Source of the DNA: Oscillospiraceae bacterium
Lineage (GTDB): Bacteria > Bacillota > Clostridia > Oscillospirales > Acutalibacteraceae
Assembly (NCBI GenBank): GCA_022763825.1
Contig: JALEQX010000016.1
Coordinates: forward strand, 1-41,460
Length of the DNA: 41,460 bases
Direction of reading: 5' to 3'
Position 1 is the stretch's first letter. The number at the start of each line of letters is the position of its first letter. The position numbers and the translations under genes were made by a program. Shown piece by piece: positions 27,433 to 36,472 of the stretch. The notes under the pieces were generated by a model, which made no database searches, had not been told where the DNA came from, and saw only the letters and a program-made list of their open reading frames with translations.

Positions 27433-28649
27433 ACCGTTTCGCCCTCCTTTACATCCTCGCCGATCATCTGACGGGCGGTAACGCGCGCGTTCTTTCCGAC
27501 ATTTACGCTGTGTCCTACTACCGCTACGCCCCACTTGTCAAGATCGCTTATCTCCTGCGGGTCCTCGCCGACGACCGCGCCCGATTCAATGACCGCATTC
27601 TCGGCTATCATAGCATACTGAACCTTTGCGCCGGGCTTGATAACCGCGCCGGGCATAACTATCGAATACTTGACCTCCGCGCCCTCGGCTACGGAAACGT
27701 TCGAGAAAATAACGGAGTAGTCAACCTTACCGCTTATAATGCATCCGCCCGCGACAATCGAATTCTCGACGTGCGCGCTGTCGGATATGTAGTGCGGAGG
27801 AGTCGCCGCGGTGTTCGAATAAATTTTCCACGAGGAATCGCTTAAATCTATATTCGCAACAGGATTTAAAAGGTCGAGATTAGCCTCCCACAGGCTGTCT
27901 ATGGTTCCTACGTCCTTCCAGTATCCGTCGAATTCATATGCGAAAAGTCTCTCGCCCGCCTCGTGCATTGCGGGAATAACGTCCTTACCGAAGTCGTTTG
28001 ACGAGTTCTCCTTAGCCTCGTCGGCTATGAGATATTCTCTTAACTTCGACCACGTGAACATGTAAACGCCCATTGAAGCCTTATTGCTCTTGGGATTCTT
28101 GGGTTTTTCCTCGAATGCTGTAATGGCTCCGTCATCGTCTGTAAACATAAGTCCGAAGCGCGAAGCCTCCTCCCACGGCACTTCGAGCATTGCGATGGTA
28201 CACGCCGCCTCGTGAGCCTTATGGAAGTCGAGCATTTTCGAATAGTCCATTTTATAAATATGATCGCCCGAGAGAACGGCTACATATTCGGGATTATATC
28301 TGTCAATGAAATTGATGTTCTGATAAATCGCGTTCGCGGTACCCCTGTACCAGTCGGTTCCCTTTATCTGCTGATACGGTGAGAGAATGTGAACTCCGCC
28401 GTTCATTCTGTCGAGATCCCACGGCTGACCGTTGCCGATATAGTCGTTCAATTCAAGGGGCTGATACTGCGTTAAAACGCCGACGGTATGTATACCGGAG
28501 TTCACGCAGTTGGAAAGCGGGAAGTCTATGATTCTGTATTTTCCGCCGTAGGGAACGGCGGGCTTAGCTATATTCTTGGTAAGTATTCCGAGTCTGCTGC
28601 CCTGACCGCCGGCGAGCAGCATAGCTATACATTCTGTTTTTCTTGCCAT
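27429..28649 (-). CDS. glgC: Glucose-1-phosphate adenylyltransferase catalytic subunit GlgC
   Basis: GlgC makes ADP-glucose from glucose-1-phosphate and ATP, the committed step of glycogen synthesis. It has 406 residues. [14 protein letters not shown] is the substrate loop, with [19 protein letters not shown] and [11 protein letters not shown] after it, and EEKPKNPKS and [14 protein letters not shown] later. The C-terminal beta-helix carries hexapeptide repeats. AGGAAGG lies 7 nt before ATG. It follows glgB by 23 nt and overlaps glgD by 4 nt, so the two subunits are translationally coupled. Confidence 0.96.
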   Translation of the reverse strand: MARKTECIAMLLAGGQGSRLGILTKNIAKPAVPYGGKYRIIDFPLSNCVNSGIHTVGVLTQYQPLELNDYIGNGQPWDLDRMNGGVHILSPYQQIKGTDWYRGTANAIYQNINFIDRYNPEYVAVLSGDHIYKMDYSKMLDFHKAHEAACTIAMLEVPWEEASRFGLMFTDDDGAITAFEEKPKNPKSNKASMGVYMFTWSKLREYLIADEAKENSSNDFGKDVIPAMHEAGERLFAYEFDGYWKDVGTIDSLWEANLDLLNPVANIDLSDSSWKIYSNTAATPPHYISDSAHVENSIVAGGCIISGKVDYSVIFSNVSVAEGAEVKYSIVMPGAVIKPGAKVQYAMIAENAVIESGAVVGEDPQEISDLDKWGVAVVGHSVNVGKNARVTARQMIGEDVKEGETV

Positions 28650-28672
28650 AGTGTAACCTTCCTTTTTGTTTT

Positions 28673-30559
28673 TTATTTTCTCTTTTTTAAGTATATCGCC
28701 GAAAGACCGGGCAGAGAAAGCTCCACACTCTGCGGCTGCGAATGCATACCCTGCGCCTTTGTGCGGTAAACGCGTTTTCTGACCTTGCCGGAACCGCCGA
28801 ATTTCTTATCGTCGGAATTGAATACAACGTCGTAAACGCCCTTTTCGGGTACGCCCATTTTATAATGATCCCTCTGTACGGGGGTGAAATTGCATACGAC
28901 TATAACGCTCTCGCCCTTTTCGTCCGTACGTCTGAACGCGATAACGGAGTTGTCCGAGTCGTCGCTGACTATCCATGAGAAGCCCTCCCACGAATAATCG
29001 ATCTCCCACATGGGAGCGTTTTCTTTATAGAAACGGTTTAATGATTTCGTATATTCAAGCAGAGATTTATGAGAATCGTAATCGAGCAGGAACCAGTCGA
29101 GCTGTTTTTTCTCGTCCCACTCTATAAACTGACCGAATTCCTGACCCATAAAGAGCAGTTTCTTACCGGGGTGTGCGTACATATAGCCTAAGAACGCGCG
29201 CATTGCGGCAAACTTTTCTTCGTACGTTCCGGGCATTTTGTCTATAAGCGACTTCTTGCCGTGAACGACCTCGTCGTGCGAGATCGGCAGAACGAAATTC
29301 TCCGAAAACGCGTAAAAGAACGAGAAGGTTATAAGGTCGTGATTGTATTTTTTGAAATAGCCGTCGAGCGAAAAATATCTGAGTATATCGTTCATCCAGC
29401 CCATATTCCATTTAAAGTTAAAGCCGAGACCGCCTACATTCGTAGGCTTTGTAACGAGAGGCCACGCTGTCGATTCCTCGGCAATCATCATGATGCCGGG
29501 ATAGTCCCTGAACAGAACCTCGTTGAGCTTTCGCAGAAACGCAACGGCTTCGAGATTCTCTCTTCCTCCCTTTTCGTTCCTGACCCAGTTTCCGTCGTCC
29601 CTGCCGTAGTCAAGGTAGAGCATTGAGGCGACTGCGTCGACTCTGATTCCGTCGATATGATATTCCTTAAGCCAGAACGAAGCCGAGGACATAAGGAAGC
29701 TTTTGACCTGCGTTTTGCCGTAGTCGAAAACCCTCGTTCCCCACTGGTAATGCTCGCCCTTTCTCGGGTCGGCATACTCATAGCACGGCTGACCGTCGAA
29801 TTCGTAGAGTCCGTGCGCGTCCTTCGGAAAATGCGCGGGAACCCAGTCGAGAATAACGCCTATGCCGTTGTTGTGGCACTCGTTTATAAGATACATAAGA
29901 TCCTCGGGAGTGCCGTATCTCGACGTCGGAGCAAAATAGCCGGTGACCTGATATCCCCAGCTTCCGTCGAACGGATACTCCGTAAGAGGCAGGAACTCGA
30001 CGTGCGTGTAGCCCATTTCCTTGACATAGGGAATCAGCCTGTCCGCAAGCTCTCTGTATGAATAGAAGCTGCCGTCCTCGTTCATTCTCCACGAACCGGC
30101 ATGAACCTCGTAAATATTAACGGGCGAGGAATAAATATCCTTACGCGCTCTTTCGTCCGTCCACTGCTTATCCGTCCATTTGAATTTATCGATTTCATAG
30201 AATTTCGAAGCCGTACCGGGTCTTGTCTCCGAATGAAAACCGTACGGGTCGCACTTCATAAACTGTCTGCCGTCCGAGGCGGTTATGCAGTATTTGTACG
30301 CGTCATATTGTTTTATTCCCTTAACGGTCGTCTCCCATATCTCGCCGTCGGACATACGCGTCATCGGATTTTTTTCTCCGTCCCAGGAGTTGAAATCGCC
30401 GACAACGCTTACGCTTACCGCGTGAGGAGCCCATACTCTGAATGTAACGGCGTTTTTGCCCGTCCTGTGCGCACCGAGAAGCTCGTACGCTCTTGCATTG
30501 CTTCCCTCGTGGAAAAGATAAACGGGAACGTCTAAATTCTCTTTCTTTTTGCTCTCCAT
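28673..30559 (-). CDS. glgB: 1,4-alpha-glucan branching enzyme
   Basis: GlgB makes alpha-1,6 branches in glycogen. It has 628 residues: an N-terminal CBM48-type domain ([20 protein letters not shown]), then the GH13 barrel with [32 protein letters not shown] (nucleophile Asp), [10 protein letters not shown] (acid Glu) and [14 protein letters not shown]-terminal beta-domain follows. ATG 30559 has GGAG 8 nt upstream; an in-frame ATG at 30565 lies too close to that site. It heads the glgB-glgC-glgD-parB-serS unit, and a promoter lies 50 nt upstream. Confidence 0.96.
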   Translation of the reverse strand: MESKKKENLDVPVYLFHEGSNARAYELLGAHRTGKNAVTFRVWAPHAVSVSVVGDFNSWDGEKNPMTRMSDGEIWETTVKGIKQYDAYKYCITASDGRQFMKCDPYGFHSETRPGTASKFYEIDKFKWTDKQWTDERARKDIYSSPVNIYEVHAGSWRMNEDGSFYSYRELADRLIPYVKEMGYTHVEFLPLTEYPFDGSWGYQVTGYFAPTSRYGTPEDLMYLINECHNNGIGVILDWVPAHFPKDAHGLYEFDGQPCYEYADPRKGEHYQWGTRVFDYGKTQVKSFLMSSASFWLKEYHIDGIRVDAVASMLYLDYGRDDGNWVRNEKGGRENLEAVAFLRKLNEVLFRDYPGIMMIAEESTAWPLVTKPTNVGGLGFNFKWNMGWMNDILRYFSLDGYFKKYNHDLITFSFFYAFSENFVLPISHDEVVHGKKSLIDKMPGTYEEKFAAMRAFLGYMYAHPGKKLLFMGQEFGQFIEWDEKKQLDWFLLDYDSHKSLLEYTKSLNRFYKENAPMWEIDYSWEGFSWIVSDDSDNSVIAFRRTDEKGESVIVVCNFTPVQRDHYKMGVPEKGVYDVVFNSDDKKFGGSGKVRKRVYRTKAQGMHSQPQSVELSLPGLSAIYLKKRK

Positions 30560-30609
30560 AATCATTTCTCCGATTAATCCGTTTAATAAATACAGATATA
30601 TATACTAAT

Positions 30610-30638
30610 ATATTATCAAAAAAAAGTTATTTTTTCAA
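30610..30638 (-). promoter_or_regulatory. Promoter of the glgBCD-parB-serS operon
   Basis: Minus strand TTGAAA (30633-30638), 17-bp spacer, TAATAT (30610-30615). Confidence 0.72.
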
Positions 30639-30732
30639 GACCCATTATAAAATAATATCGATATTTTACACAAATACGCATACAAAATATGTCGCAATAT
30701 TTGTAACAGTTGATGTAAAAACCATTTATGTA

Positions 30733-30761
30733 TTGAAAAATAATTCAAAAGTATGTAAAAT
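30733..30761 (+). promoter_or_regulatory. Promoter of the MarR gene
   Basis: TTGAAA (30733-30738), 17-bp spacer, TAAAAT (30756-30761). A TTAATTAA palindrome sits just downstream (30770-30777), a place where a MarR protein could bind its own promoter. Confidence 0.65.
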
Positions 30762-30793
30762 TAAATCAGTTAATTAATTCGCGGTGAAAATAA

Positions 30794-31285
30794 ATGAACG
30801 ATATTGAATTTTCAAAACTGTTAATGGATTTGGGCGTGCTTCACAGGTACGCGGTTTTTACAAACACGTCGGCTATCGGCGTGTATTACGGTCAGCCTCA
30901 GATTTTAAGATATCTGAAAGAGCACGGCGAGTGCTCACAGACCGAAATTGCGAAGTATCTGAACGTCTCATCCGCCTCAACAGCCGTCAGCATAAAACGC
31001 ATGCAAAAGTCGGGACTGCTCGAAAAAAAAGCGGACGACAGCGATTTACGATATAATAAAATAAAAATCACACCGCTCGGGCTTGAAAAGGAGCAGAAAA
31101 GCAGGGAAATTTTCGACGAATGCTCGAAAAAACTCGTCTCCGGCTTTTCCGATGAAGAAAAAATACAGCTTAAAAATTATTTCGAGCGAATGATTGAGAA
31201 TCTCACCGAAAACGGAAAGACCGCCGACGACGTTATAGGCGAATTAAAAAAAGCGGAACTGCGTTCGGGTAAGAACGACAAATAA
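30794..31285 (+). CDS. MarR-family transcriptional regulator
   Basis: This 163-residue winged-helix regulator has CSQTEIAKYLNVSSASTAVSIKRMQKSGLLEKK as helix-turn-helix and wing lead-in (positions ~55-88), then DSDLRYNKIKITPLG, the conserved MarR wing. The flanking helices form the dimer domain. The ribosome site is weak (GGTGA before ATG). It stands alone and is divergent from glgB; no efflux or ABC transporter gene follows, unlike many MarR genes. The target is unknown; the glgB promoter, about 150 bp away, is one possibility. Confidence 0.9.
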   Translation: MNDIEFSKLLMDLGVLHRYAVFTNTSAIGVYYGQPQILRYLKEHGECSQTEIAKYLNVSSASTAVSIKRMQKSGLLEKKADDSDLRYNKIKITPLGLEKEQKSREIFDECSKKLVSGFSDEEKIQLKNYFERMIENLTENGKTADDVIGELKKAELRSGKNDK

Positions 31286-31297
31286 AAATTTATAATG

Positions 31298-31332
31298 AAA
31301 AAAGCGGAGAGCCTCAATTCGGACTCTCCGCT
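31298..31332. terminator. Bidirectional terminator between MarR and the sensor kinase gene
   Basis: AGCGGAGAG (31303-31311) pairs with CTCTCCGCT (31324-31332). The minus-strand side has a TTTTTT tail; the plus-strand tail is weak. Confidence 0.75.
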
Positions 31333-31336
31333 GTTA

Positions 31337-32605
31337 TTATTTACCCGCATTTTCGGGTATTTTCATTAAAACATCTATGCTGAACCGACAGTCACTGCTT
31401 TGAATATTGATCATGCCGTCGTATTTTTTCACCGTCTTTTTGACGTTTTTCATGCCGAAGCCGTGATTTACCTTGTCGGATTTCGACGTGCTCATATCCT
31501 CGGCTGCCGCGCCCGACACTCTGTTTGATACGGTGAAAATAACGGACGAATCCGACAGCTTCGACTCGACGAATATATTGTTCTCGCCCTCTTTTAACGA
31601 GCCGTGTTCTATCGCGTTGTCTATGAGATTCGCGCACACCGTGCATACGTCGGCGGGTTCTATTCCCGTCTGCGGAAAAAATCCCTTGAACGTCAGAGTG
31701 TATCCGAAATTTTCCGCGGATTTTGATTTATTAGCCATTATCATGTCGAGAATATCGTTGCCCGTCGAATACTTTTTAAAGCATTTGCCGGCTGACAGAG
31801 ACAGCTCCTGTATGTATTTAGAAGCCTCCTGCATATTTCCGTTGTCAATAAGAATCGACACAACGTTCATATGATTTTTATAGTCGTGCCTGAACGCTCT
31901 TAACTCCTCGTCGTTTTTCGCAAGACGCATATAGTAGTCGGATATCTCGTTCATTCTCGAATAAAGCGACGCTATCTCCTGCGTAGCCTTTATCATATTG
32001 AATATAAAAAATCCTACGCTTATAAGCATCAAAATCGTCGCGGCGATGTATATAACTTCATATATCGACGACGAAATACCGAACTGTCTGTAATAGCACG
32101 CAAGACAGAATATCATTATCGAAACAAATATCCATTTAGGCGTTACCGAGATAATGTCGGGAAACTTCGGCACGTGTCTGAATTTAACCGCAAGAATTAA
32201 AATTATATCGACAATCAGGAACATCCCCGCCGTGAAATAAATTTTAACGTCGTCGTTCTCACCGACATACGGCGCGGCTATGCCGTATATCATATCCATA
32301 ACAAATATATAACAGGTAAGAAACAGAACTGTTTTCGACTTCTGAGTGCATTTAAAAAACACGAAAAAGACAAAAAGATACAGTGCATAGGAAGCAATAT
32401 CGGTTATAATATCCGTCGTCTCCCGCACGTCAGGCGTAAATCTTCCGTATGTATATACCGCAGAATTTAACAAAAAAAGACTTGCGGTTATAATTCCACG
32501 CGCACGTCCGGTGCGAATATCAAGTCCGAGGAAATAACGGCACAGAAGTATTATATTTACAACGGCAAAAGCGTCGCGCAGAAAGAAAAAGATACCCGCT
32601 GTCAT
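31337..32605 (-). CDS. AgrC-like sensor histidine kinase (GHKL ATPase)
   Basis: This 422-residue membrane kinase has six to seven hydrophobic segments in residues 1-205 and a short coiled segment. The phospho-acceptor motif FRHDYKNHMNVV has His240. The GHKL ATPase domain has the N-box ANLIDNAIEH and the G-box NHGFGMKNVKK. This is the AgrC/ComD/BlpH class that usually senses peptide pheromones. It starts 9 nt after the LytTR regulator, with AAGGG before ATG. No agrB or peptide gene is nearby, so the signal is unknown. Confidence 0.92.
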   Translation of the reverse strand: MTAGIFFFLRDAFAVVNIILLCRYFLGLDIRTGRARGIITASLFLLNSAVYTYGRFTPDVRETTDIITDIASYALYLFVFFVFFKCTQKSKTVLFLTCYIFVMDMIYGIAAPYVGENDDVKIYFTAGMFLIVDIILILAVKFRHVPKFPDIISVTPKWIFVSIMIFCLACYYRQFGISSSIYEVIYIAATILMLISVGFFIFNMIKATQEIASLYSRMNEISDYYMRLAKNDEELRAFRHDYKNHMNVVSILIDNGNMQEASKYIQELSLSAGKCFKKYSTGNDILDMIMANKSKSAENFGYTLTFKGFFPQTGIEPADVCTVCANLIDNAIEHGSLKEGENNIFVESKLSDSSVIFTVSNRVSGAAAEDMSTSKSDKVNHGFGMKNVKKTVKKYDGMINIQSSDCRFSIDVLMKIPENAGK

Positions 32606-32614
32606 AAACGTCCC

Positions 32615-33319
32615 TTATTTTTTCTTTAAATAATTTATCCATCTTGATTCAAATTCGGTTCTGCAGTTACGGCTTACAGAGAATTTTCGTCCGTTTTTCA
32701 TAATAATATCAGTTTTCTTATAAACGTCGACATGAGGAAAACTTATGAAAACGCCCCTGGAACTGCACGACGAATACGGCGTCGTAAGCTCACGCACGGT
32801 TTCGGAAAATCCCGAAACGACCTCTCTTACCGTTCCGTCGGCAAACGTAATAAATGAGTGCTTACCGCTGCTCTCCACATACATAATCGAACCCGCGTCA
32901 GTAAACTTGCGCCCCTCGGAAACATAGTTTAATAAAACGACCTTTTCGTTTTTATCGGACTCGTTAATAAACGACATGACTGTTTCCTCAAGCTCTTCCG
33001 GGTCTATCGGCTTTCTTAAAAATCTGTATGCGTTTACCTTAAAAGTATCGAAAACATACTCGGGATAATTGCTGACAAACACTAAGCCCACCGCGTTGTT
33101 TTTCTCCCTGACAACGGACGCAAAATCAATGCCCGTGCAGTCGGCAAGCCTGTAATCGACAAAAATAAGCTGATACTCGTCCGCAAACGGAATAAGTCCC
33201 GTTGCCGAAGCGTAACAGTCTATCAAAACGTCAATCTCCATAGATGCAAAAATCGCACACAATTTTTTGCGCAAATCATTGCGAAATACTTCCTCATCGT
33301 CAAGTATTGCGATTTTCAT
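32615..33319 (-). CDS. LytTR-family response regulator (AgrA-like)
   Basis: This 234-residue regulator has a receiver domain (1 to ~120) with IAILDDEE, LIFVDYRL (the phospho-acceptor Asp) and RFLRKPID (the conserved Lys). The C-terminal LytTR DNA-binding domain (~130-234) has YVESSGKHSFITFADG and MKNGRKFSVSRNC. ATG 33319 has GGGAGG 7 nt upstream; the frame is open 12 codons further without support. It is first in the two-gene operon with the kinase, behind a consensus-like promoter. Confidence 0.92.
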   Translation of the reverse strand: MKIAILDDEEVFRNDLRKKLCAIFASMEIDVLIDCYASATGLIPFADEYQLIFVDYRLADCTGIDFASVVREKNNAVGLVFVSNYPEYVFDTFKVNAYRFLRKPIDPEELEETVMSFINESDKNEKVVLLNYVSEGRKFTDAGSIMYVESSGKHSFITFADGTVREVVSGFSETVRELTTPYSSCSSRGVFISFPHVDVYKKTDIIMKNGRKFSVSRNCRTEFESRWINYLKKK

Positions 33320-33391
33320 GGTATAACCTCCCGCTGATAAAAAGTCCGCAATCAAAAGCTCCGAAATAATTCACGGCCTATGAACTTATAT

Positions 33392-33420
33392 ATTATAAGG
33401 TATAACAACAAATTAATCAA
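33392..33420 (-). promoter_or_regulatory. Promoter of the two-component operon
   Basis: Minus strand TTGATT (33415-33420), 17-bp spacer, perfect TATAAT (33392-33397), about 75 nt before the regulator start. Apart from this and the tRNA promoter, the 33320-33663 gap holds no open frame that I can support. Confidence 0.75.
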
Positions 33421-33597
33421 CATTATCGATTAAAACAGCAAAATTCAGCTTCAAAAACATAAAAACGGAATGAAATGCAGTTTTTCGACATTTTGCCCGC
33501 GGATGTTCATGGAATAACAATCAGCGCCGTGCCTGTATAATCATAATATGGCAATTACGGTAAGAAAATAATTCCGAAAAAATTTTGCTAAAAGCTG

Positions 33598-33626
33598 TTG
33601 ACAAGTATCAAATACTTGTGTATAAT
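33598..33626 (+). promoter_or_regulatory. Consensus promoter of tRNA-Asp/tRNA-Thr with a palindromic spacer
   Basis: Perfect TTGACA (33598-33603) and TATAAT (33621-33626) with a 17-bp spacer. ACAAGTAT (33601-33608) and ATACTTGT (33612-33619) form a perfect 8-bp inverted repeat that fills the spacer and shares the last three bases of the -35. A small hairpin ACGGA-TTAT-TCCGT (33640-33653) lies in the leader. Confidence 0.88.
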
Positions 33627-33663
33627 ATCATCTTGTCGGACGGATTATTCCGTTGTGCAGCAT

Positions 33664-33740
33664 GGCCCGGTAGTTCAGCTGGTTAGAACGCTAGCCTGTC
33701 ACGCTAGAGGTCGACGGTTCGATCCCGTTCCGGGTCGCCA
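33664..33740 (+). tRNA. tRNA-Asp (anticodon GTC)
   Basis: The acceptor GGCCCGG pairs with CCGGGTC (33730-33736), then discriminator G and an encoded CCA. The anticodon arm CTAGC-CTGTCAC-GCTAG gives GTC. D- and T-arms are normal. tRNA-Thr follows after 5 nt. Confidence 0.97.
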
Positions 33741-33745
33741 TTGTT

Positions 33746-33821
<76 letters not shown>

Positions 33822-33825
33822 TTAA

Positions 33826-33857
33826 CCCCAAGGATTTATGTCCTTGGGGTTTGTTTT
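33826..33857 (+). terminator. Intrinsic terminator of the tRNA pair
   Basis: CCCCAAGGA (33826-33834) pairs perfectly with TCCTTGGGG (33841-33849), then TTTGTTTTT. Confidence 0.93.
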
Positions 33858-33889
33858 TATATATTTTTATTACGATATGGAATTTTATT

Positions 33890-33924
33890 AAAAGGCTGTC
33901 CTGTTTTTTTTCGGGCAGCCTTTT
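33890..33924. terminator. Terminator of the MATE gene (possibly bidirectional)
   Basis: A 12-bp stem (33890-33901 with 33913-33924, one wobble) with T-rich 3' sides on both strands. It lies between the convergent tRNA unit and the MATE gene. Confidence 0.65.
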
Positions 33925-34001
33925 AATTTATAAATACAGCATATACCCCGTCTCCAAAAGCAGTAACGCTTCGCAGATCGGTTCGGTCATCGGTTTGTTT
34001 A

Positions 34002-35342
34002 TTACATATAATTATATTTTTTTCTCTTTGCAAACAGGAAAATAATCGATATAACCGTCGCAAATACTTCCGACACCGTGATAGCCCACCATATTCCGTC
34101 GACTCCGAAGAATATCGGAAGCACGAGCACGCACGAAGTCTGGAATACAAGCGTACGAAGAAACGAAATCGCCGCCGAAACTCCGCCGTTGCTCAGAGCC
34201 GTAAAGAACGAGGACATAAAAATATTGAAGCCCGCGAGCAGGAACGAATACGCAAACAGTCTGAATGCATGGCGGGTAAGCTCGTAAAGCTCGGGGTCGT
34301 AGCCCACGAATATTTTTGCAAACGTACCGGACAGCAGAATCGCCGCGAGAGCCAGAACCGCACCCGAGGCGGAGGTCAGTATCACGCTTTTTTTGAGCAT
34401 ATTTTTAAGCTCGTCCGTGTTACCCGCGCCGTAATGGAAGCCTACGACAGGAGCACAGCCTATCGAATATCCTATCGAAATAGATACGAATATAAACTGA
34501 ACATACATTAATACTCCGTACGCGGAAACGCCGTTTTCGCCGATAAGACGCATGAGCTGAAAGTTATAAATCATGCTGACGAGCGACATTGAAATATTGC
34601 TCATAAGCTCCGACGAGCCGTTTGTACACGCCTTTAAAATCGGTTTGAATTCAAGACGCGCTGCGACGGTGTGAAGAATACTGCCGTTTTTCTTATTCAT
34701 AAAAAATACGAGCGGAATTATCCCGCCGACGACCTGACTTAAGCCCGTGGCAATCGCAGCACCCTTTACTCCCCATTCGAAGCCGGCTATAAACAAAGCG
34801 TCGAGAACCATATTTGTACATCCCGCCGCCACGGTTACAAAAAGTCCGAGCTTCGGTCTTTCGGCTGTAATTAAAAAACTCTGAAATACGTTCTGAAGCA
34901 TGAACGCAATGTTGAAGCCTATTATAATTCTGCCGTACAGAACGCAGTCGCCCATCATCTCGTCGGAAGCCTTTAAAAGTCTCGCAATTTGGGGCATAAA
35001 TATAAATCCGACAACGGAAGCAACCGCGCCGAGAATGACCGTAAACATCAGCATCATCGTAAAGTATCTGTCCGCGTTTTTTCTGTCGCCCTCGCCCAAT
35101 GTTTTGGCGACGAGCGCACTTCCGCCGGTACCTACCATGAATCCGAGACCGCCGAGTATCATCAGAAACGGCATTATAAGATTAATTGAGGCAAAAGCCG
35201 TTTTTCCGACGTAATTTGAAACGAAAAGACCGTCGACAACTCCGTATACGGATGTAAAAATCATCATTATAATCGACGGGAACGTAAATCGGAACAGCTT
35301 TTTATACGTAAAATGGTCTGAAAGCTGTATCTGTTTTTTCAT
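34002..35342 (-). CDS. MATE-family multidrug/toxin efflux transporter
   Basis: This 446-residue protein has 12 hydrophobic segments in two homologous halves, as in MATE (DinF/NorM-like) antiporters. Its opening FRFTFPSIIMMIFTSVYGVVDGLFVSNYVG is typical of the family, as is the second-half SYSIGCAPVVGFHYGAGN. It probably expels small molecules using a Na+ or H+ gradient. GAGGAG lies 5 nt before ATG. A strong promoter and a palindrome at the expected start site precede it. The 34 nt after the stop of this single gene lead to a terminator hairpin. Confidence 0.93.
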   Translation of the reverse strand: MKKQIQLSDHFTYKKLFRFTFPSIIMMIFTSVYGVVDGLFVSNYVGKTAFASINLIMPFLMILGGLGFMVGTGGSALVAKTLGEGDRKNADRYFTMMLMFTVILGAVASVVGFIFMPQIARLLKASDEMMGDCVLYGRIIIGFNIAFMLQNVFQSFLITAERPKLGLFVTVAAGCTNMVLDALFIAGFEWGVKGAAIATGLSQVVGGIIPLVFFMNKKNGSILHTVAARLEFKPILKACTNGSSELMSNISMSLVSMIYNFQLMRLIGENGVSAYGVLMYVQFIFVSISIGYSIGCAPVVGFHYGAGNTDELKNMLKKSVILTSASGAVLALAAILLSGTFAKIFVGYDPELYELTRHAFRLFAYSFLLAGFNIFMSSFFTALSNGGVSAAISFLRTLVFQTSCVLVLPIFFGVDGIWWAITVSEVFATVISIIFLFAKRKKYNYM

Positions 35343-35361
35343 AATAACTCCTCAATTATTA

Positions 35362-35376
35362 ATACTGATGCAGTAT
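35362..35376. promoter_or_regulatory. Palindrome at the transcription start of the MATE gene
   Basis: ATACTG-ATG-CAGTAT is a perfect 6-bp inverted repeat located just downstream of the MATE -10 box (35382-35387), where a repressor would block initiation. Confidence 0.45.
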
Positions 35377-35381
35377 CGCTT

Positions 35382-35410
35382 ATTTTACAATTGATAATAA
35401 AAAATGTCAA
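35382..35410 (-). promoter_or_regulatory. Promoter of the MATE gene
   Basis: Minus strand TTGACA (35405-35410), 17-bp spacer, TAAAAT (35382-35387). Confidence 0.8.
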
Positions 35411-35418
35411 GCCCCGTA

Positions 35419-35447
35419 TTGAAACACGGCTTTATATGTGATAAACT
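35419..35447 (+). promoter_or_regulatory. Promoter of the SGNH hydrolase gene
   Basis: TTGAAA (35419-35424), 17-bp spacer, TAAACT (35442-35447). It is divergent from the MATE promoter, 8 bp away. Confidence 0.65.
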
Positions 35448-35470
35448 TAGAAAAAACGGAGGATTTATAT

Positions 35471-36106
35471 ATGAAAAAATTTTTATTTCAGGGCGATTCG
35501 ATAACCGACGCGGGCAGAAGTTTTGATTATGACGACGGCAGAGGATCCTATGGCTACCCCACATTCGTCGCGGGCAAGCTCGGCGTAAAATATCCCGGTC
35601 AGATTGAATTTATAAACCGCGGAATCAGCGGAAACAGAGTCGTTGATTTATATGCGAGAATCAAGCGCGACTTTATCAACGTCAAGCCCGACGTTATAAC
35701 AATTCTTATCGGAATAAACGACGTGTGGCACGAATTCGGCGACGACCCCAACGGTGTTTCGGACGAAAAATATTTCAGAGTTTACTGCTCGCTTATCGAG
35801 GAGTTAAAAGAGGCTCTGCCCGATACGACGATTATAATATTAGAGCCGTTCGTTTTAAAAGCGTCCGCAACGCAGGACAAATGGGACGAGTTCAGAAGCG
35901 AAACGGAAAAGAGAGCAAAGAGCGCAAAGAAGGTTGCCGATAAATATTCGCTCCCCTTTATCCCGCTTATGGATAAATTCGATTCTCTCGCAATGACCGC
36001 GCCCGCAGACCATTGGCTCCTTGACGGCGTTCACCCCGCCCCCGCAGGACATGAAATAATTGCCGAGGCAATCGTCGACAAATGCGAAGAGCTTAAACTG
36101 TTTTAA
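35471..36106 (+). CDS. SGNH/GDSL-type esterase
   Basis: This 211-residue hydrolase has block I FQGDSITD (catalytic Ser), ISGNRVVDL (Gly of the oxyanion hole), IGINDVW (Asn) and DGVHPAPAGHEI (catalytic Asp-x-x-His). There is no signal peptide, so it is probably cytosolic; relatives remove acyl or acetyl groups from lipids or sugars. ATG 35471 has GGAGG 8 nt upstream; an in-frame start 33 nt earlier has no ribosome site. It is a single gene between its own promoter and a strong terminator. Confidence 0.92.
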   Translation: MKKFLFQGDSITDAGRSFDYDDGRGSYGYPTFVAGKLGVKYPGQIEFINRGISGNRVVDLYARIKRDFINVKPDVITILIGINDVWHEFGDDPNGVSDEKYFRVYCSLIEELKEALPDTTIIILEPFVLKASATQDKWDEFRSETEKRAKSAKKVADKYSLPFIPLMDKFDSLAMTAPADHWLLDGVHPAPAGHEIIAEAIVDKCEELKLF

Positions 36107-36126
36107 CAATTAAAACAAAAAAAAGA

Positions 36127-36172
36127 TCCCGCACGGACGTTTAACAAAAAAACGCCCGTGCGAGATTTTTTT
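36127..36172 (+). terminator. Intrinsic terminator of the SGNH hydrolase gene
   Basis: A stem with one or two mismatches, built on GCACGGACGTTT (36131-36142) with AAACGCCCGTGC (36150-36161) and extendable outward by 3-4 bp, followed by eight T. Confidence 0.92.
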
Positions 36173-36238
36173 TGCCCTCGGCAGCGGTTGAAAATCACAC
36201 TATACCGCGCACCGACCGCTGACCGCTGATTGCAGAAG

Positions 36239-36264
36239 CAATAAATTTCACCCGTAAATTATTG
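36239..36264. repeat. 26-bp palindromic repeat, copy D
   Basis: CAATAAATTT (36239-36248), a 6-nt centre, TAAATTATTG (36255-36264). Short outer arms TTGCAG (36230-36235) and CTGCAA (36271-36276) also pair. It ends one base before the stop codon (36266-36268) of the small minus-strand gene. Confidence 0.68.
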
Positions 36265-36265
36265 T

Positions 36266-36454
36266 TTATCCTGCAAATCTGAAATTACCCGTCAAAAAAT
36301 TTGCAGGGAACGTCAGTATCTTTCCTATCGGCTTCGGAAAATATTTGACAAGCTGATTCTTTTTATCCGCTTCGGCTGCGGACGCACCTGATGAAAACAT
36401 AAAGATACACATAACGGCGGATAGAATTACCGCTGTTATTCTTTTTATTTTCAT
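36266..36454 (-). CDS. Small secreted protein of unknown function
   Basis: This 62-residue protein has a clear signal peptide (basic MKIKR, hydrophobic core, GASAAEA cleavage-type site near 27), leaving a mature peptide of about 35 residues that is Lys/Phe/Pro-rich (YFPKPIGKILTFPANFLTG). No family is recognised. It starts 18 nt after metA and has only a weak ribosome site. Its stop codon abuts palindromic repeat D. It may be cotranscribed with metY-metA, or it may be the remnant of a larger secreted protein. Confidence 0.55.
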   Translation of the reverse strand: MKIKRITAVILSAVMCIFMFSSGASAAEADKKNQLVKYFPKPIGKILTFPANFLTGNFRFAG

Positions 36455-36472
36455 GTACAGCTCATCTTAAAT

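Noticed and set aside
33536..33541. TATAAT on the plus strand upstream of the tRNA promoter
   Set aside because: There is no -35 box at the right distance, and degenerate LytTR-like repeats upstream have the wrong spacing.
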